The notes: generated by a model not told the origin, from the sequence alone. 64,000 nucleotides of DNA from Ruminiclostridium herbifermentans (GCF_005473905.2 NZ_CP061336.1:124001-188000), one strand, 5' to 3'; positions 54,155-63,771 are shown, counted from the first letter of the stretch. Program-made: numbers and translations.

Positions 54155-55312
54155 ATGAATAAATCAATTCCATATGGAAAGCAATGGATAGATGATGAAG
54201 ACATACAAGCTGTGGTTAATGTCTTAAAGAGTGATTTTTTAACTACAGGACCAAAGGTTTCAGAATTTGAAGAAAGACTTGAAGAATATACAGGTGCAAA
54301 ATATGCAGTTGCATTTTCAAATGGTACTGCGGCACTTCATGCAGCATGCTATGCAGCAGGTATAGGAGAAGGGGATGAGGTTATAACTACTCCTATAACA
54401 TTTGCAGCATCAGCTAACTGTGCCTTATATGTTGGAGCACGCCCTGTATTCGCTGATATATGCAGTGATACATACAATATAGACCCTTCAGAGATAGTAA
54501 ATAAGGTTACACCAAACACTAAAGCAATAATACCTGTAGATTATACTGGACAACCTTGTGATCTAGATAGGATAATGGAAATTGCAAAAAAATATAACTT
54601 AATTGTTATTGAGGATGCTGCCCATTCTATAGGAGCAACATATAAGGGTAGAAAAGTTGGAAGTATTGCCGATATGACAACTTTTAGCTTTCATCCTGTT
54701 AAAACTATTACTACTGGTGAGGGCGGGGCAGTTACAACAAATAGCAAGGAGTTTTATGAAAAGCTGATTTTTTTCAGGTCCCATGGGATTACAAGGGATG
54801 AAGATAAACTCATAAATAGGCACGAGGGCGCATGGTTTTATGAACAACAGCTTTTAGGCTATAATTACCGTTTGACAGATATTCAAGCAGCGTTAGGAAT
54901 TAGTCAGCTAAAAAAGCTAGATAAATTTATAAATTTAAGAAGAGAATTTGCAAAGCAGTATAGTGATGCATTTCAAGACGAGGAAGGTATTATAATTCCT
55001 TATCAGAGTCCTGATGGAAATTCTGCCTGGCATATTTATGTAGTACAGTTGGATACTGAAAAATTAATCATTGGAAGAAAAGAGTTCTTTAATATGCTTC
55101 AAGAGCGTGGAATAAGAGCAAATGTACATTATATCCCTGTTTACTATAATCCATATTATCAGAAATTAGGATATAAAAAAGGTTTATGTCCAAAAGCAGA
55201 GGCTCTATATGAAAGAATTATTACATTACCACTATTTGCGAAGCTAGAACAGAGTGAAATAGATTATGTAATAGAAACTACAAGGAGTATTTTACAAAAA
55301 AATAGACTGTAA
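54155..55312 (+). CDS. pseC: UDP-4-amino-4,6-dideoxy-N-acetyl-L-altrosamine transaminase PseC
   Basis: A 385-residue DegT/DnrJ family sugar aminotransferase acting on the PseB product. PYGKQWIDDEDIQAVVNVLKSDFLTTGPKVSEFE opens it; VAFSNGTAALHAACYAAGIGEGDEVITTPITFAASANCALY, VIEDAAHSIGATYKGRKVGSIADMTTFSFHPVKTITTGEGGAV (PLP Lys in HPVK) and the VHYIPVYYNPYYQKLGY ending follow PseC closely. It is separated from pseG by a 288-base gap with a probable terminator, unusual because PseC acts at step two. Confidence 0.93.
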   Translation: MNKSIPYGKQWIDDEDIQAVVNVLKSDFLTTGPKVSEFEERLEEYTGAKYAVAFSNGTAALHAACYAAGIGEGDEVITTPITFAASANCALYVGARPVFADICSDTYNIDPSEIVNKVTPNTKAIIPVDYTGQPCDLDRIMEIAKKYNLIVIEDAAHSIGATYKGRKVGSIADMTTFSFHPVKTITTGEGGAVTTNSKEFYEKLIFFRSHGITRDEDKLINRHEGAWFYEQQLLGYNYRLTDIQAALGISQLKKLDKFINLRREFAKQYSDAFQDEEGIIIPYQSPDGNSAWHIYVVQLDTEKLIIGRKEFFNMLQERGIRANVHYIPVYYNPYYQKLGYKKGLCPKAEALYERIITLPLFAKLEQSEIDYVIETTRSILQKNRL

Positions 55313-55417
55313 ATATTTGCAAATAACCAATTATTTATTATTAAATAGGCTTAATTCATTAATTTATAGCTTTAACAGCAGCTATAATAATTTTAAATAG
55401 ATTGCACCAAATAATAC

Positions 55418-55445
55418 TAAACACTTGCCACTGAATTTCCGATAA
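55418..55445 (+). promoter_or_regulatory. Sigma-D promoter upstream of flaG-fliD-fliS
   Basis: TAAA (55418-55421), 16 bases, then TCCGATAA (55438-55445) match the flagellar sigma consensus. It is 31 bases before the flaG start, and its downstream Shine-Dalgarno is CAAGGAGGTG. Confidence 0.75.
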
Positions 55446-55475
55446 TGTTATTAGAAGAGTTCAAGGAGGTGTCGT

Positions 55476-55889
55476 ATGAAAATAACAGCAAATGATACTA
55501 ATGTCAATATAAATAATAACAATGGAAATAATAGATCCTCAATTAATAAAACAAATGCTTCTAGTACCAGCAACAACAGTGTAAAGAATGATAGAGATTG
55601 GTCTAGGACTTGCAATAAGAATATTTCACAGTTAAGTGAATATGATATGGAAAATATGCCGGTATCCGAGAGGGTTGTAATTGAGGCAATAGAAAAGGCA
55701 AATAAAGCTATTCAGGGTGGTAACAGAAGATTTGAATTCTCAATTCATGAGGAAACCAATCAAATAATGGTAAAAGTCTATGATTCTGACACTGATGAAC
55801 TTATTAAAGAGATACCAAATGAGAAAATTTTAGATATGGTAGCAAAAATTTGTGAAATGGCCGGAATATTAGTTGATGAAAGAAGGTGA
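55476..55889 (+). CDS. flaG: FlaG family flagellar protein
   Basis: A 137-residue protein with a low-complexity Asn/Ser-rich N-terminus (about 1-50) and the conserved FlaG domain: VIEAIEKANKAIQGGNRRFEFSIHEETNQIMVKVYDSDTDELIKEIPNEKILDMVAKICEMAG. FlaG proteins affect filament length; the gene is usually before fliD. CAAGGAGGTG precedes the ATG. The fliD start lies five bases after its stop. Confidence 0.88.
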   Translation: MKITANDTNVNINNNNGNNRSSINKTNASSTSNNSVKNDRDWSRTCNKNISQLSEYDMENMPVSERVVIEAIEKANKAIQGGNRRFEFSIHEETNQIMVKVYDSDTDELIKEIPNEKILDMVAKICEMAGILVDERR

Positions 55890-55894
55890 CAATT

Positions 55895-57850
55895 ATGTCT
55901 AGTATAAATAATGTATCAAGCAACACTCTCAGACTATCAGGTTTAGTATCAGGTATGGATACTGATACTGTGGTAAAGCAAATGTTAGCTGCTGAGAGAG
56001 CAAAAATTGATAAGATTGAAGCAAAAGTACAAATTGGTGAGTGGCAGACTGAGGCTTATAGGGAAATAACAGCTTCTTTACAGAGTTTCTACAGTACTTA
56101 TTTTGATACCACATCACCTTTGAACTTGAAATCTACCAATTCCTTCGCAAGTTTTGCGACATCGTACAGTAATGCTGCTTCAACAAATTACGTAACTTTA
56201 ACTGGGGTATCAGGTGCGCAAGCTGGGAAATATTCCATTACTGAGTTAAAAACTGCTACTTCAGCAACATTGACAGGTGGGAATGTTAGTAAGGATATTG
56301 AAAGTGGGACAATAAATCTTTCCGATCTCACAAATATGATAGGCGATAATAAGATTTTTATTACTGTAAATGGAATGTCTAATTTTATTAGTATTCCAAC
56401 TGATGGAAGCATTACTTCTGTTAATGACCTTAAAGAAGCACTTCAACAGGAAATTAATAATGCTTTTGGTGCAGATAAAATTAATGTAGAGTTGAATTCG
56501 ACAGCTGACGGTATCAAATTTTCAGCAGTCAGACCAACAGACACCTTTAGTATCAGTACAGATAGTCCTGCTTTATCTGTTCTTGGACTAGACTCGTCTA
56601 ATCTCTCAAATAAGATTGATTTGTCAGCGAAAGTAACAGATTTAACCAATTCGTTGGGAACTACACTTACAACTGGAGCAAATAATACCATAGCATTTAC
56701 AATTAATGGTATTAGTTTTACATTTGATTTGTCTCAGAAGTCAATTAAAGATATTATGAACGAAGTAAATACAAACACAAAATTAAATGTTACAATGAAA
56801 TATGATGTTACAAAAAATAGTTTTTCAATTAAATCCAATGGAACTGGCGCAATGGAAAAAGTTGAAATAACAGACTCTATAGGTAATTTTATGTCAGCAT
56901 TGGGAATAACTGGCTCTAGTGCTGGAACAGATGCAAGTGTTACTTTTAGTGATGGAACAAAGATTGTAAGGTCATCAAATTCATTTACCTATGATGGTAT
57001 AACATATAATATTAAGCAGGACTTTACGGCAGGAACAGACGCAATTACTGGTAAAGTTACAGAACCTATAGAAGCAACAATAACTGCGGACGCTACAAAG
57101 ACTTTTGAATATCTTAAAGGTTTTGTAGACAAGTATAATGAGTTAATTGAGAAAATTAATAACAAGCTGACTGAGGAAAAATATCGTAATTATTCTCCGT
57201 TAACAGAAGAGCAAAAATCTCAGATGACAAAAGAGCAGATAGAAAAGTGGGAAGAAAAAGCTAAGTCTGGTTTGCTCAAAAATGATAGTATTTTAACTGG
57301 TATTCTCGCAGACCTTAGAAATGTTTTATATTCTTCTGTTGAAGGTGCTGGTATTTCGCTTTCATCGATAGGTATAACTACATCTTCAGATTACAAGAAA
57401 AATGGTAAGTTGGAAATAAATGAAGAAAAGCTGAAAGATGCTATTATAAATAAATCTGAAGAGATAAAAACTTTATTTACAAAATCCTCTGAAATCACTT
57501 ATTATGAATCATTAGATAGTCAATCAGCTAAGAGTCAAAGATATAAGGAATCGGGACTAGCTCAGAGAATTTCTGATATAATTCAGAATGCAATTAGAAC
57601 TAGTACAGATAAGAATGGATATAAAGGAACATTGCTAGAAAAAGCTGGTATATCGGGTGATCGTTCTGAGTTTACAAATTCATTGTTTAAGGAAATGATG
57701 GGCTTTCAAGAGATGATAGACGAAATGAATAGTAGACTCAATTATAAGGAAGATGCTTTATATGCCAAGTTTACTGCTATGGAATCAGCACTCAGTAAAC
57801 TCAATGAACAGCAGAACTACTTACTTTCAATGCTAGGTAATGGTAAATAA
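55895..57850 (+). CDS. fliD: Flagellar filament capping protein FliD
   Basis: A 651-residue cap protein needed for flagellin polymerisation. LRLSGLVSGMDTDTVVKQMLAAERAKIDKIEAKVQIGEWQTEAYREI is the classic N-terminus; EYLKGFVDKYNELIEKINNKLTEEKYRNYSPLTEEQKSQMT and the C-terminal SRLNYKEDALYAKFTAMESALSKLNEQQNYLLSML are also standard. The middle is Thr/Ser-rich. AAGGTGA is six bases before the ATG at 55895; the GTG at 55886 in frame is less likely. Confidence 0.94.
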   Translation: MSSINNVSSNTLRLSGLVSGMDTDTVVKQMLAAERAKIDKIEAKVQIGEWQTEAYREITASLQSFYSTYFDTTSPLNLKSTNSFASFATSYSNAASTNYVTLTGVSGAQAGKYSITELKTATSATLTGGNVSKDIESGTINLSDLTNMIGDNKIFITVNGMSNFISIPTDGSITSVNDLKEALQQEINNAFGADKINVELNSTADGIKFSAVRPTDTFSISTDSPALSVLGLDSSNLSNKIDLSAKVTDLTNSLGTTLTTGANNTIAFTINGISFTFDLSQKSIKDIMNEVNTNTKLNVTMKYDVTKNSFSIKSNGTGAMEKVEITDSIGNFMSALGITGSSAGTDASVTFSDGTKIVRSSNSFTYDGITYNIKQDFTAGTDAITGKVTEPIEATITADATKTFEYLKGFVDKYNELIEKINNKLTEEKYRNYSPLTEEQKSQMTKEQIEKWEEKAKSGLLKNDSILTGILADLRNVLYSSVEGAGISLSSIGITTSSDYKKNGKLEINEEKLKDAIINKSEEIKTLFTKSSEITYYESLDSQSAKSQRYKESGLAQRISDIIQNAIRTSTDKNGYKGTLLEKAGISGDRSEFTNSLFKEMMGFQEMIDEMNSRLNYKEDALYAKFTAMESALSKLNEQQNYLLSMLGNGK

Positions 57851-57988
57851 TTATTCATAGTATTTAATCATATTTGAAAGTTGAAAACAATAATTAATGG
57901 AGTATTTTAACCTGTGCCAGATATTGTTTGAATCATATTTAAATGATGTGTAGGCATAGGGTGATTAAAGATACTTAGGAGGACGCTA

Positions 57989-58393
57989 ATGGTTACAAAT
58001 AAAGGTTTCAATCAATATAAAGAGAATTCAATTATGACAGCTACGCCAGAGGAGTTAACTTTAATGTTGTATAACGGATTAGTTAAATTTCTTATGCAGG
58101 CGCAGAATGCTATTGAGACAAAAAATATAGAAAAGGCAAATAATGGCATTTTAAGAGCTCAGGCCATAATAAAGGAATTTCAAGCTACGTTAGACATGAA
58201 TTATGAGGTGTCAGAGGGCTTGGATAGTTTATATGACTATATGTATAGAAGGCTTATTGAAGCTAATCTTAAAAAAGATGTAAGCATAGTAGTTGAAATT
58301 CTTGGGTATTCTAAAGAATTAAGAGATACTTGGGCTCAGGCAATGAAAATAGCTAAGCGTTCTATACCAGTAACAGAGAAAATAGCTAAATAG
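57989..58393 (+). CDS. fliS: Flagellin export chaperone FliS
   Basis: A 134-residue helical chaperone that keeps flagellin monomeric before export. NQYKENSIMTATPEELTLMLYNGLVKFLMQAQNAIETKNIEKANNGILRAQAIIKEFQATLDMNYEVSEGLDSLYDYMYRRLIEANLKKD follows FliS throughout. AGGAGG precedes the ATG. It follows fliD by 138 bases. In other Firmicutes FliS also helps FliW and flagellin control CsrA activity. Confidence 0.95.
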   Translation: MVTNKGFNQYKENSIMTATPEELTLMLYNGLVKFLMQAQNAIETKNIEKANNGILRAQAIIKEFQATLDMNYEVSEGLDSLYDYMYRRLIEANLKKDVSIVVEILGYSKELRDTWAQAMKIAKRSIPVTEKIAK

Positions 58394-58436
58394 ACCAATT
58401 TGATATGCCAATTACGCATTAATAAATATTATATAG

Positions 58437-58475
58437 CACCTCACAGACTAATTAGGACTTGTGAGGTGTGTTTTT
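58437..58475 (+). terminator. Terminator after fliS
   Basis: CACCTCACA (58437-58445) pairs with TGTGAGGTG (58460-58468), followed by a short T run. Confidence 0.8.
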
Positions 58476-58541
58476 CAGTAAGGATTATATACGAATATAT
58501 TAATTGCCCCTATATAGCCGTTATAGAAAGGAAGTAATATA

Positions 58542-59021
58542 GTGCCAGAACAATATATACAAAAGCTTATAGATGTATCTAGTAAAAAACTGAATATTAT
58601 AAAAGAAATATTGGATTTAACAAGGATGCAATCTGCCATTATTAACGAAGACAGTGCTGAAAAACTTAACAAACTTATAGATTTGAAGCAGCAGCAAATA
58701 GACCTAATTGGTGAACTTGATGAGGCATTTGAAGTATATTTCGGAAGATTAAAGTCAGTATTAGGAGTCCAAAGCATAGATGAAATAGACATGGTTCAGT
58801 TTAATGGAGCAGCAGAATTAAAGCAAATTATTACCGATATAACAAATGCTACTAGGCAAATACAAGCCCTTGAAATTGAAAATAAAAATAAAGTTCAAGC
58901 TGTACTTGACAATCTAGCAAGTGAAATAAGGAAAGTAAAGCGTCATAAAATGGTCAATAATGGTTATAATGTAGCTGCAAAATTAGATAAGCCATCCTAT
59001 TTTATTGACAAAAAGAAATAG
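58542..59021 (+). CDS. FlgN/FliT-like flagellar chaperone
   Basis: A 159-residue helical protein with long coiled-coil segments (KLIDVSSKKLNIIKEILDLTRMQSAIINEDSAEKLNKLIDLKQQQIDLIGELDEAFEVYF), which is the FlgN-like pattern; the position after fliS is where fliT is found in Bacillus, so it may be the FliD chaperone. The start is GTG with AAAGGAAG upstream. A second FlgN-type gene lies at 31535. Its exact partner cannot be read. Confidence 0.7.
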   Translation: MPEQYIQKLIDVSSKKLNIIKEILDLTRMQSAIINEDSAEKLNKLIDLKQQQIDLIGELDEAFEVYFGRLKSVLGVQSIDEIDMVQFNGAAELKQIITDITNATRQIQALEIENKNKVQAVLDNLASEIRKVKRHKMVNNGYNVAAKLDKPSYFIDKKK

Positions 59022-59077
59022 AAAGAAATTGAATGAATAAAAGGAAATAGTGAATAAGGACAATTGATATAATATTT

Positions 59078-59118
59078 AAACCTCCAAACAAAAAGATTAT
59101 ATATGTTTGGAGGTTTTT
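59078..59118. terminator. Bidirectional terminator between the flagellar locus and the hydrolase gene
   Basis: AAACCTCCAAACA (59078-59090) and TGTTTGGAGGTTT (59104-59116) form a perfect 13-bp stem with T-rich sequence on the + side and A-rich on the other. It separates convergent genes. Confidence 0.85.
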
Positions 59119-59124
59119 AAGCTT

Positions 59125-60096
59125 TTATTTCTTTCTATTAGAATCTTTGATACATACACGAATAAACTCTGCAACTTTATCCATATATTTTTCGGGGTTA
59201 TGTGAAAAACTCTGGCAATATTCTGGCGCTCCTGAGTTCCAATAATTGGCGTTTGCGGGATTTTTCCTGTAGTACATTTCGTATAACAGCCTTGTATTAT
59301 CTGAAGCTGGGATATCTTGTTGAAAACCATCGATTAATAGTAAGGGTATTTGGGTTAATAATGGCAATTTAGGAATTATATCCATGTCATTTGATACTTT
59401 AGTAAGCTTTTTAATAAAAAAATCAACTGCATGTCTAGCAGGTGTATCAGATATAATACTGCTTGAATTAATAGCATAATCTATATAGTTATCAACAATG
59501 GAATATGGGCTATCACCTATTACCCCTATAATACTATCTTTATAAGGGCTTTCAGCTGCAGCTGAAAGACAGGATGAGGCACCTGTTGAAAAGCCTATAA
59601 GTATTATTTTATCAGTCCCCTGCTGTTTCAAATACTTTATTGAACTTAAAACATCTTGAGTCTCATTTCTACCGAAAGTTGACATAGAACCTGCGGAGTT
59701 GCCAGAACCTCTCAAATCAATTGTTAGTACGTTCAAACCTTCATTTGTTAAACGAGAAATCAATTTGAAGGTATCTTCATCAAATTGAAGTCTATTTTTA
59801 CCATATCCATGCACCAATAAAACAGAAGTTTTTGAAGTGCCTGAAGGGAAATACCAACCGTTAATTTTTTCTTCTGCATCACCAGTATAGAAGCTGATGT
59901 TTTTATAGTTTGGTGCAATATTAGAGCTAATCTGTGGTGTCTCTAATTTACTTGGATGAGTTATCCTATAGGCAGAGACAAATGATATTATAGCTGTTAT
60001 TATAATAATCAGTATGATGATGTATATAGATGCTAAAAATATATTTTTAGGTAATATGCTTTTACGTTCTGCGTAAGCAACGGGATTAAGCTGCAT
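59125..60096 (-). CDS. Membrane-anchored alpha/beta hydrolase
   Basis: A 323-residue protein with an N-terminal membrane helix (about 18-43) and an external alpha/beta hydrolase domain. VLLVHGYGKNRLQF contains the oxyanion HG motif, IDLRGSGNS is typical, and GFSTGASS carries the nucleophile Ser (GxSxG). A late Asp (IDGFQQDIPAS) and His (SHNPEKYMDKVAEF) complete the triad. Substrate is unknown; it resembles BAAT/YfhR-like esterases. The ATG at 60096 has GGAGG eight bases upstream on the minus strand; an ATG at 60111 in frame precedes that site. Confidence 0.85.
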   Translation of the reverse strand: MQLNPVAYAERKSILPKNIFLASIYIIILIIIITAIISFVSAYRITHPSKLETPQISSNIAPNYKNISFYTGDAEEKINGWYFPSGTSKTSVLLVHGYGKNRLQFDEDTFKLISRLTNEGLNVLTIDLRGSGNSAGSMSTFGRNETQDVLSSIKYLKQQGTDKIILIGFSTGASSCLSAAAESPYKDSIIGVIGDSPYSIVDNYIDYAINSSSIISDTPARHAVDFFIKKLTKVSNDMDIIPKLPLLTQIPLLLIDGFQQDIPASDNTRLLYEMYYRKNPANANYWNSGAPEYCQSFSHNPEKYMDKVAEFIRVCIKDSNRKK

Positions 60097-60111
60097 CAGA
60101 ATTTCCTCCAT

Positions 60112-60565
60112 AGTTGTTGACTATTGTATTCTCAAGAATTATTATATTTTTATTTGTAGGGAAAGTAAATATAATCTCTAGATTTACCAGAATGTGCATG
60201 TATAAATTTTATATTATTGATTCACATAATGATTATTAACTGCTTTCACACATAAAATCTATTATTTGTAACAACTCTTCATTGATATGTATAAATGCCA
60301 ATAACTTTTAGCTAGGAGACGGAGCAAGTATTAAACCAGTATTTTGAGTATAGTAAAGAGGCTTAGTTAAGGATATAATTGTTTGTAATTAAAAAAATTA
60401 TGGCGTTGCGCTTATTAATTTATGAAGCTTGCAGAGTAAAAATGTAGTACTGATTTGGGTACTTCCATACAAATTTACTTAAGAACAGATCAAATTTTTT
60501 GTACCGATAGGAATAATAGGTTTAATTTGAAGCTAAGTATTAAAAACATATAGGAGAGTATATTA
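60112..60565. other. Intergenic region between the hydrolase and radical SAM genes
   Basis: 454 AT-rich bases, no gene. A TACCGATA box near 60502 resembles a sigma-D -10 element, but the TAAG upstream is too far (18 bases). No riboswitch consensus is seen. Confidence 0.45.
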
Positions 60566-61456
60566 ATGATTCAGATTTGTAACCAGTGCCCAAGACAATG
60601 TGGTGTCAATAGAAATACAAATTTAGGGTTTTGCGGCGTACCAGAGAAGCCAAAAGTAGCTAAGGCTTTTTTACATATGTGGGAGGAGCCTTGTATCAGC
60701 GGAACGGCAGGATCAGGAACTGTATTCTTTTCAGGGTGTAATCTAAAATGTATTTATTGTCAGAATTTTGATATCAGTCAGAAGAATTATGGTAAGGTTA
60801 TATCTATTGAAAGGCTCCAACAAATATTTATTGAACTGATAGATAAAGGCGCTCACAATATAAACCTTGTAAATCCATCTCACTATACTGCAGCAATAAA
60901 ACAGGCCTTAATTGAGTTAAGGGATAGTGGAAAGATGAACGTACCAGTGGTATATAATACGAATGGATATGAGTCAGTAGAAACTTTAAAATCAATGGAG
61001 GGATTAATTGATGTATACCTCCCGGATTTAAAATATTATTATGAAACCACTGCTTTCAATTACTCCAAAGCGAGTAATTATCCTGAGGTGAGCAAGAAGG
61101 CTATATTAGAGATGTATAGACAGGTAGGAAGTCCAGTATTTGACGAAACTGGGCTAATTAAGCGTGGCATGATTATAAGGCATCTGATACTACCAGGCCA
61201 TACAAAAGAAAGTATAAAAATTTTGGATTGGATTAGTGAGAATTTGCCCAAAAGTGTATATATATCTTTAATGAGCCAGTATACACCGTATTATGAAGCC
61301 GATAAGCACCCAGAAATTAACAGACCAATAACAAAGCATGAATACGAAAAGGTAGTAAATCACTTATATAAATTAGGACTTGAAGAAGGGTATGTCCAGG
61401 AAAGACAGTCCGCAGACTCACAATATATCCCAAACTTCAATCTTGAGGGGGTTTAA
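60566..61456 (+). CDS. Radical SAM protein, pyruvate formate-lyase activating enzyme-related
   Basis: A 296-residue radical SAM enzyme of the COG1313 type. The iron-sulfur motif is C58-N-L-K-C62-I-Y-C65 (SGCNLKCIYCQNF). The N-terminus has four more cysteines (C5, C8, C12, C23 in CNQCPRQCGVNR and GFCG) typical of this group. DVYLPDLKYYY, HLILPGHTKESIKILDW and the C-terminal YVQERQSADSQYIPNF fit. The substrate is unknown; the relatives activate glycyl-radical enzymes or modify proteins. AGGAGAG precedes the ATG. Confidence 0.88.
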   Translation: MIQICNQCPRQCGVNRNTNLGFCGVPEKPKVAKAFLHMWEEPCISGTAGSGTVFFSGCNLKCIYCQNFDISQKNYGKVISIERLQQIFIELIDKGAHNINLVNPSHYTAAIKQALIELRDSGKMNVPVVYNTNGYESVETLKSMEGLIDVYLPDLKYYYETTAFNYSKASNYPEVSKKAILEMYRQVGSPVFDETGLIKRGMIIRHLILPGHTKESIKILDWISENLPKSVYISLMSQYTPYYEADKHPEINRPITKHEYEKVVNHLYKLGLEEGYVQERQSADSQYIPNFNLEGV

Positions 61457-61495
61457 AAAGCACAAAGAAAATTTTGTAAAAATAAGAAATTGTTA

Positions 61496-61524
61496 TTGCA
61501 ATATTAAATAAAAAGGATTATAAT
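61496..61524 (+). promoter_or_regulatory. Probable sigma-A promoter upstream of the kinase gene
   Basis: TTGCAA (61496-61501) and TATAAT (61519-61524) with a 17-base spacer. It would give a leader of about 190 nt, including a small hairpin at 61532-61554. Confidence 0.6.
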
Positions 61525-61723
61525 TTATTTTACTGACAATATTTTTATTGCAGTCATTTCTTTTTAAGATTTTTATTTTTTGATGGTATTCAAAATTCAA
61601 CCAATTTCTAAATTTCTATAGGTTATTATTCTAATATTTCAAAGTAGATGTTATTGTATCTTAAACATTATTTCATTGTCTAAGTTTTAACTTTTCTAAA
61701 ATAATCAATGGAGGATACTAACT

Positions 61724-63592
61724 GTGCAGGATTCTTTTCACTCAAAATATAAATACATAAGGTCTTTAGGACATGGAGGCTGTGGTGAGGTATTTCTTGC
61801 TCAGAACACTGTTTTAGGTAATTTTTGGGCTGTTAAAGAAATTACAAAAGGCAAAGAGGCTGCTATAAACGGGTACAATGAACCGGAAATTTTGAAACGG
61901 TTGAATCATCCAGCATTACCTAGAATTTGTGACTTGTATGAGGATGAAGATAAGATTTATATTGTGGAGGATTATATTGAAGGTGTATGTTTAAAGCAGG
62001 CACTAGATGAGAACGGGAAATTTGATGAGCCAGTTGTCCTTGATTGGGCTATACAGCTTTGCAGTGTTCTGGAATACATTCATTCGCAAAGCCCATATGC
62101 TATTATATATGGAGACATGAAGCCCCATAACATAATTTTGACAAAAGAAGGCTTTGTAAAAATAGTTGATTTTGGAATATCGGCATTGATTCCGGAAAAA
62201 GCAGAAAGTCTTATAGGAACTCAGACTGAAAAGGCTTCATTTATTAACATTGAAGATTATCATAATAATGATACAGGTAAAGGGGAGGATCTTTTAGATA
62301 AAGACATAAGTAATAGTAAGGCAATAGGGAAGCTTCGTGATAATAGTACACAGGATAAAGCTAGAATGTGCCTTGTTTCAGATAATATGATGGAATATGA
62401 AAAACAAATAAGTGATAAACAGATAGGTTTTGGCAGGGAAACAGTATATGAAACTGCTTTTATTGGAACTAAGGGATATGCGGCACCAGAACAATTTATT
62501 GGAAATGGCATAAGTAAATCAAGTGATATTTATGCTTTGGGAATAACAATAATTCAATTATTAACAGGTTTAGATCCGCTGACTTCAATAAACGATTTTC
62601 AGAATGAAAGCTATGCACATAAAATATCTTCTGGATTATATGAAATATTGAGAAAATGTATTAATCCCAATCCTAAATTAAGATACAAGAGTGCAGGAAC
62701 TTTAATGAAGGACCTAAGGGAATACAGCTTACGATATTATGCTTTTAATGAAAACCATGTACTAGAAGCAAAAGGGATATTAGATTTTACAAAAATTATA
62801 TTAGTAACAGGAGCCAGAGGAACAGGAGTTTCAACAATAACAGCTGCCATGGCTGAGTGTTTGGCAAGGGGACCAACACGAGTATGTGTAGTTGATTTGA
62901 GCACATCAGCAAGACTTGGAGATAGTATATATCAAAAAAATACAAGCAGTTCAAATAATAAAGAGAAAAGACATTCTAATAACTTATCTAAAGTAAATTC
63001 AAATTTGTATTATATCAATTTCAACCACCTAAAAGAAAATATAATTTGTGACAATTTAATACTACATAGACAGCTGGGGCAGCTTCAACAAAGCTTTTCA
63101 TATATAATTATAGATGTTGACATAACATTCTTAAAGGCTCTAGAACAGTATTCAAATCATATTTACATAGTTTCTGATATGAATCCGTTTAACTTATCTG
63201 AAATTAATCAAGTAATGAAGTCAGGTGAATTGGCTAGGACATGTATTTCAAGGACATCCTTCATAATTAATAAATTTTGCACAGGGGAATTAAGTCCACG
63301 TAGTATTTTGCAAGGCATACTATTGACTAGTGACGTACCCAATGAACTGCAAGAATTGATTGCATATGCCAAGGCTTTTGAGGTTCCATATGAACAAAAG
63401 GTTTATATAAAATGGGTGTATAGTTTTTTTGGAGAAGCTTTGAGTTTTCAGAAATCAATTGATGAAAAGTTTCTCAAATCAATTCAAAATATCATATCTA
63501 GTACAATTTCAAAGGAAAAAAGGAAAGAAAGCCGCTTTGCATTCAGTAAATTAATTTCTAAGGTGTTAGCGTGCATTATGATTATAGCCTAA
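61724..63592 (+). CDS. Serine/threonine protein kinase fused to a ParA/CpaE-like domain
   Basis: A 622-residue protein. Kinase domain, about 10-335: glycine loop LGHGGCGEVFLAQ, the Lys in AVKEITK, catalytic loop YGDMKPHNI (Arg of HRD replaced by Gly), DFG at 149-151, and APE at 254-256. The DFG-APE distance is about 107 residues instead of the usual 25-35. From about 355, KIILVTGARGTGVSTITAAM resembles a ParA P-loop, but neither Walker lysine is present (Val at 369); VCVVDLSTSARLGDSIY, YIIIDVDITFLKALEQYSNHIYIVSDM and FIINKFCTGELS continue the MinD/CpaE-like fold. The start is GTG behind GGAGG. No clear transmembrane helix follows. The downstream SAF-domain gene suggests a pilus assembly role. 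Confidence 0.82.
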   Translation: MQDSFHSKYKYIRSLGHGGCGEVFLAQNTVLGNFWAVKEITKGKEAAINGYNEPEILKRLNHPALPRICDLYEDEDKIYIVEDYIEGVCLKQALDENGKFDEPVVLDWAIQLCSVLEYIHSQSPYAIIYGDMKPHNIILTKEGFVKIVDFGISALIPEKAESLIGTQTEKASFINIEDYHNNDTGKGEDLLDKDISNSKAIGKLRDNSTQDKARMCLVSDNMMEYEKQISDKQIGFGRETVYETAFIGTKGYAAPEQFIGNGISKSSDIYALGITIIQLLTGLDPLTSINDFQNESYAHKISSGLYEILRKCINPNPKLRYKSAGTLMKDLREYSLRYYAFNENHVLEAKGILDFTKIILVTGARGTGVSTITAAMAECLARGPTRVCVVDLSTSARLGDSIYQKNTSSSNNKEKRHSNNLSKVNSNLYYINFNHLKENIICDNLILHRQLGQLQQSFSYIIIDVDITFLKALEQYSNHIYIVSDMNPFNLSEINQVMKSGELARTCISRTSFIINKFCTGELSPRSILQGILLTSDVPNELQELIAYAKAFEVPYEQKVYIKWVYSFFGEALSFQKSIDEKFLKSIQNIISSTISKEKRKESRFAFSKLISKVLACIMIIA

Positions 63593-63771
63593 ATTGGAGG
63601 AAAGGGTTTAACTGGAAACCATAGTATGTACAAATCTTGTGTATTTTCAAATAACTAAAATCCGAAAAGTTTAGCTTGGGAGGGTTGATTAGCTGAAGAT
63701 ATAACAGCGAAGGAGTCAGACACCTCCACAAAAAAATATAATTATGCCCTAAATGAGGTGAGAAGGTTTAT

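Noticed and set aside
60485-60515. Sigma-D-like promoter before the radical SAM gene
   Set aside because: TACCGATA is a fair -10 but the only -35-like TAAG is 18 bases away, outside the 15-16 spacing of the other four sites.
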